From Trebouxia sp. TZW2008 (Eukaryota > Chlorophyta > Trebouxiophyceae > Trebouxiales > Trebouxiaceae): a DNA stretch of 64,000 nt. The notes under the pieces are model-generated. The model saw only the letters and a program-made list of their open reading frames with translations. It had not been told where the DNA came from and did no database searches. The stretch lies in assembly GCA_002118135.1 (NCBI GenBank), contig BDIU01000283.1, forward strand, positions 1 to 64,000. Reading direction: 5' to 3'. Below are positions 63,771 to 64,000 of the stretch, piece after piece (within the stretch, counting starts at the first letter, position 1; each line of letters begins with the position of its first letter). Made by a program: the position numbers and the translations under genes.

Positions 63771-64000
63771 TGCAGTGTCAGGAAGCCCGAGTGCTTCTGC
63801 AGTCTTATGACTCCACTTAATTCTATGCAATATGAATCAGCTGGTGAGAGACGGCTATTGTCCACGATAACGGCCGCCTTGCCTAGATTCAAGTTATGCG
63901 CATGCCTCACCTGCCAAAGCTAGCAAGTGCAAACGCATGCAGTACGGTCACTTGTCTAGTTGATCATAACGACGTTGAATTGTACTGATTATGCTAATGA

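Overview
The window reads as nuclear DNA of a photosynthetic eukaryote, most likely a green alga (Chlorophyta). The reasons are many short phase-consistent exons with GT-AG introns, a plastid-targeted HSP90 with an Ala/Ser/Arg-rich transit peptide, a CE2-type SGNH esterase, an FMO, a GT31 glycosyltransferase and an algal-style bZIP, and TGTAA-type poly(A) candidates behind some genes. The class is not determined; Trebouxiophyceae is only a guess. Base composition is moderate, with CG-richer islands at most gene starts. One assembly gap (NN inside a C-run) lies near 45,073.

Layout: a leucine-zipper exon on + at the left edge; a bZIP factor on - (1429-5814); a CE2/SGNH esterase on - (6979-11122), divergent from a class I methyltransferase on + (11319-14024); an ankyrin-repeat protein on - (14547-20935); about 9 kb of repeat-rich sequence with a few exon-like pieces (21,200-29,400); an SDR/epimerase-like protein on + (30380-31722), convergent with a 13-exon flavin monooxygenase on - (32316-39760); an F-box-like frame on + (40417-41100); chloroplast HSP90 (HSP90C) on + with 15 exons (41838-55034); a decayed reverse-transcriptase remnant on - (about 55,350-55,850); a small tubby/LURP-like protein on + (56080-57283); an intronless GT31 enzyme on + (58148-59083); and the 3' part of an unrecognised coiled-coil gene on - (60163 to beyond about 62,490). 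Eight multi-exon models (bZIP, CE2, methyltransferase, ankyrin, SDR, FMO, HSP90C, LURP-like) close in frame from ATG to stop, with total coding lengths divisible by three.

The striking feature is how the introns are built. In almost every multi-exon gene the introns hold tandem, progressively decayed copies of their own flanking exon-intron boundaries: acceptor plus exon 5' end at the 3' side of the intron, and exon 3' end plus donor at the 5' side. Unit lengths are regular within an array, for example exactly 164 bp between four acceptors before HSP90C exon 5, and 140-143 bp before exon 4. Some copies are whole exons with intact splice sites: three 47-nt copies of one FMO exon that can only be mutually exclusive, a phase-symmetric extra ankyrin-repeat exon, and a second leucine-zipper exon. 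Introns here appear to have grown by repeated duplication of splice-boundary units. This is my main candidate for something undescribed.

The genes do not form a pathway; they are an ordinary eukaryotic neighbourhood of unrelated housekeeping and regulatory genes. All splice sites were assigned by eye from frame, phase and consensus, without transcript data.
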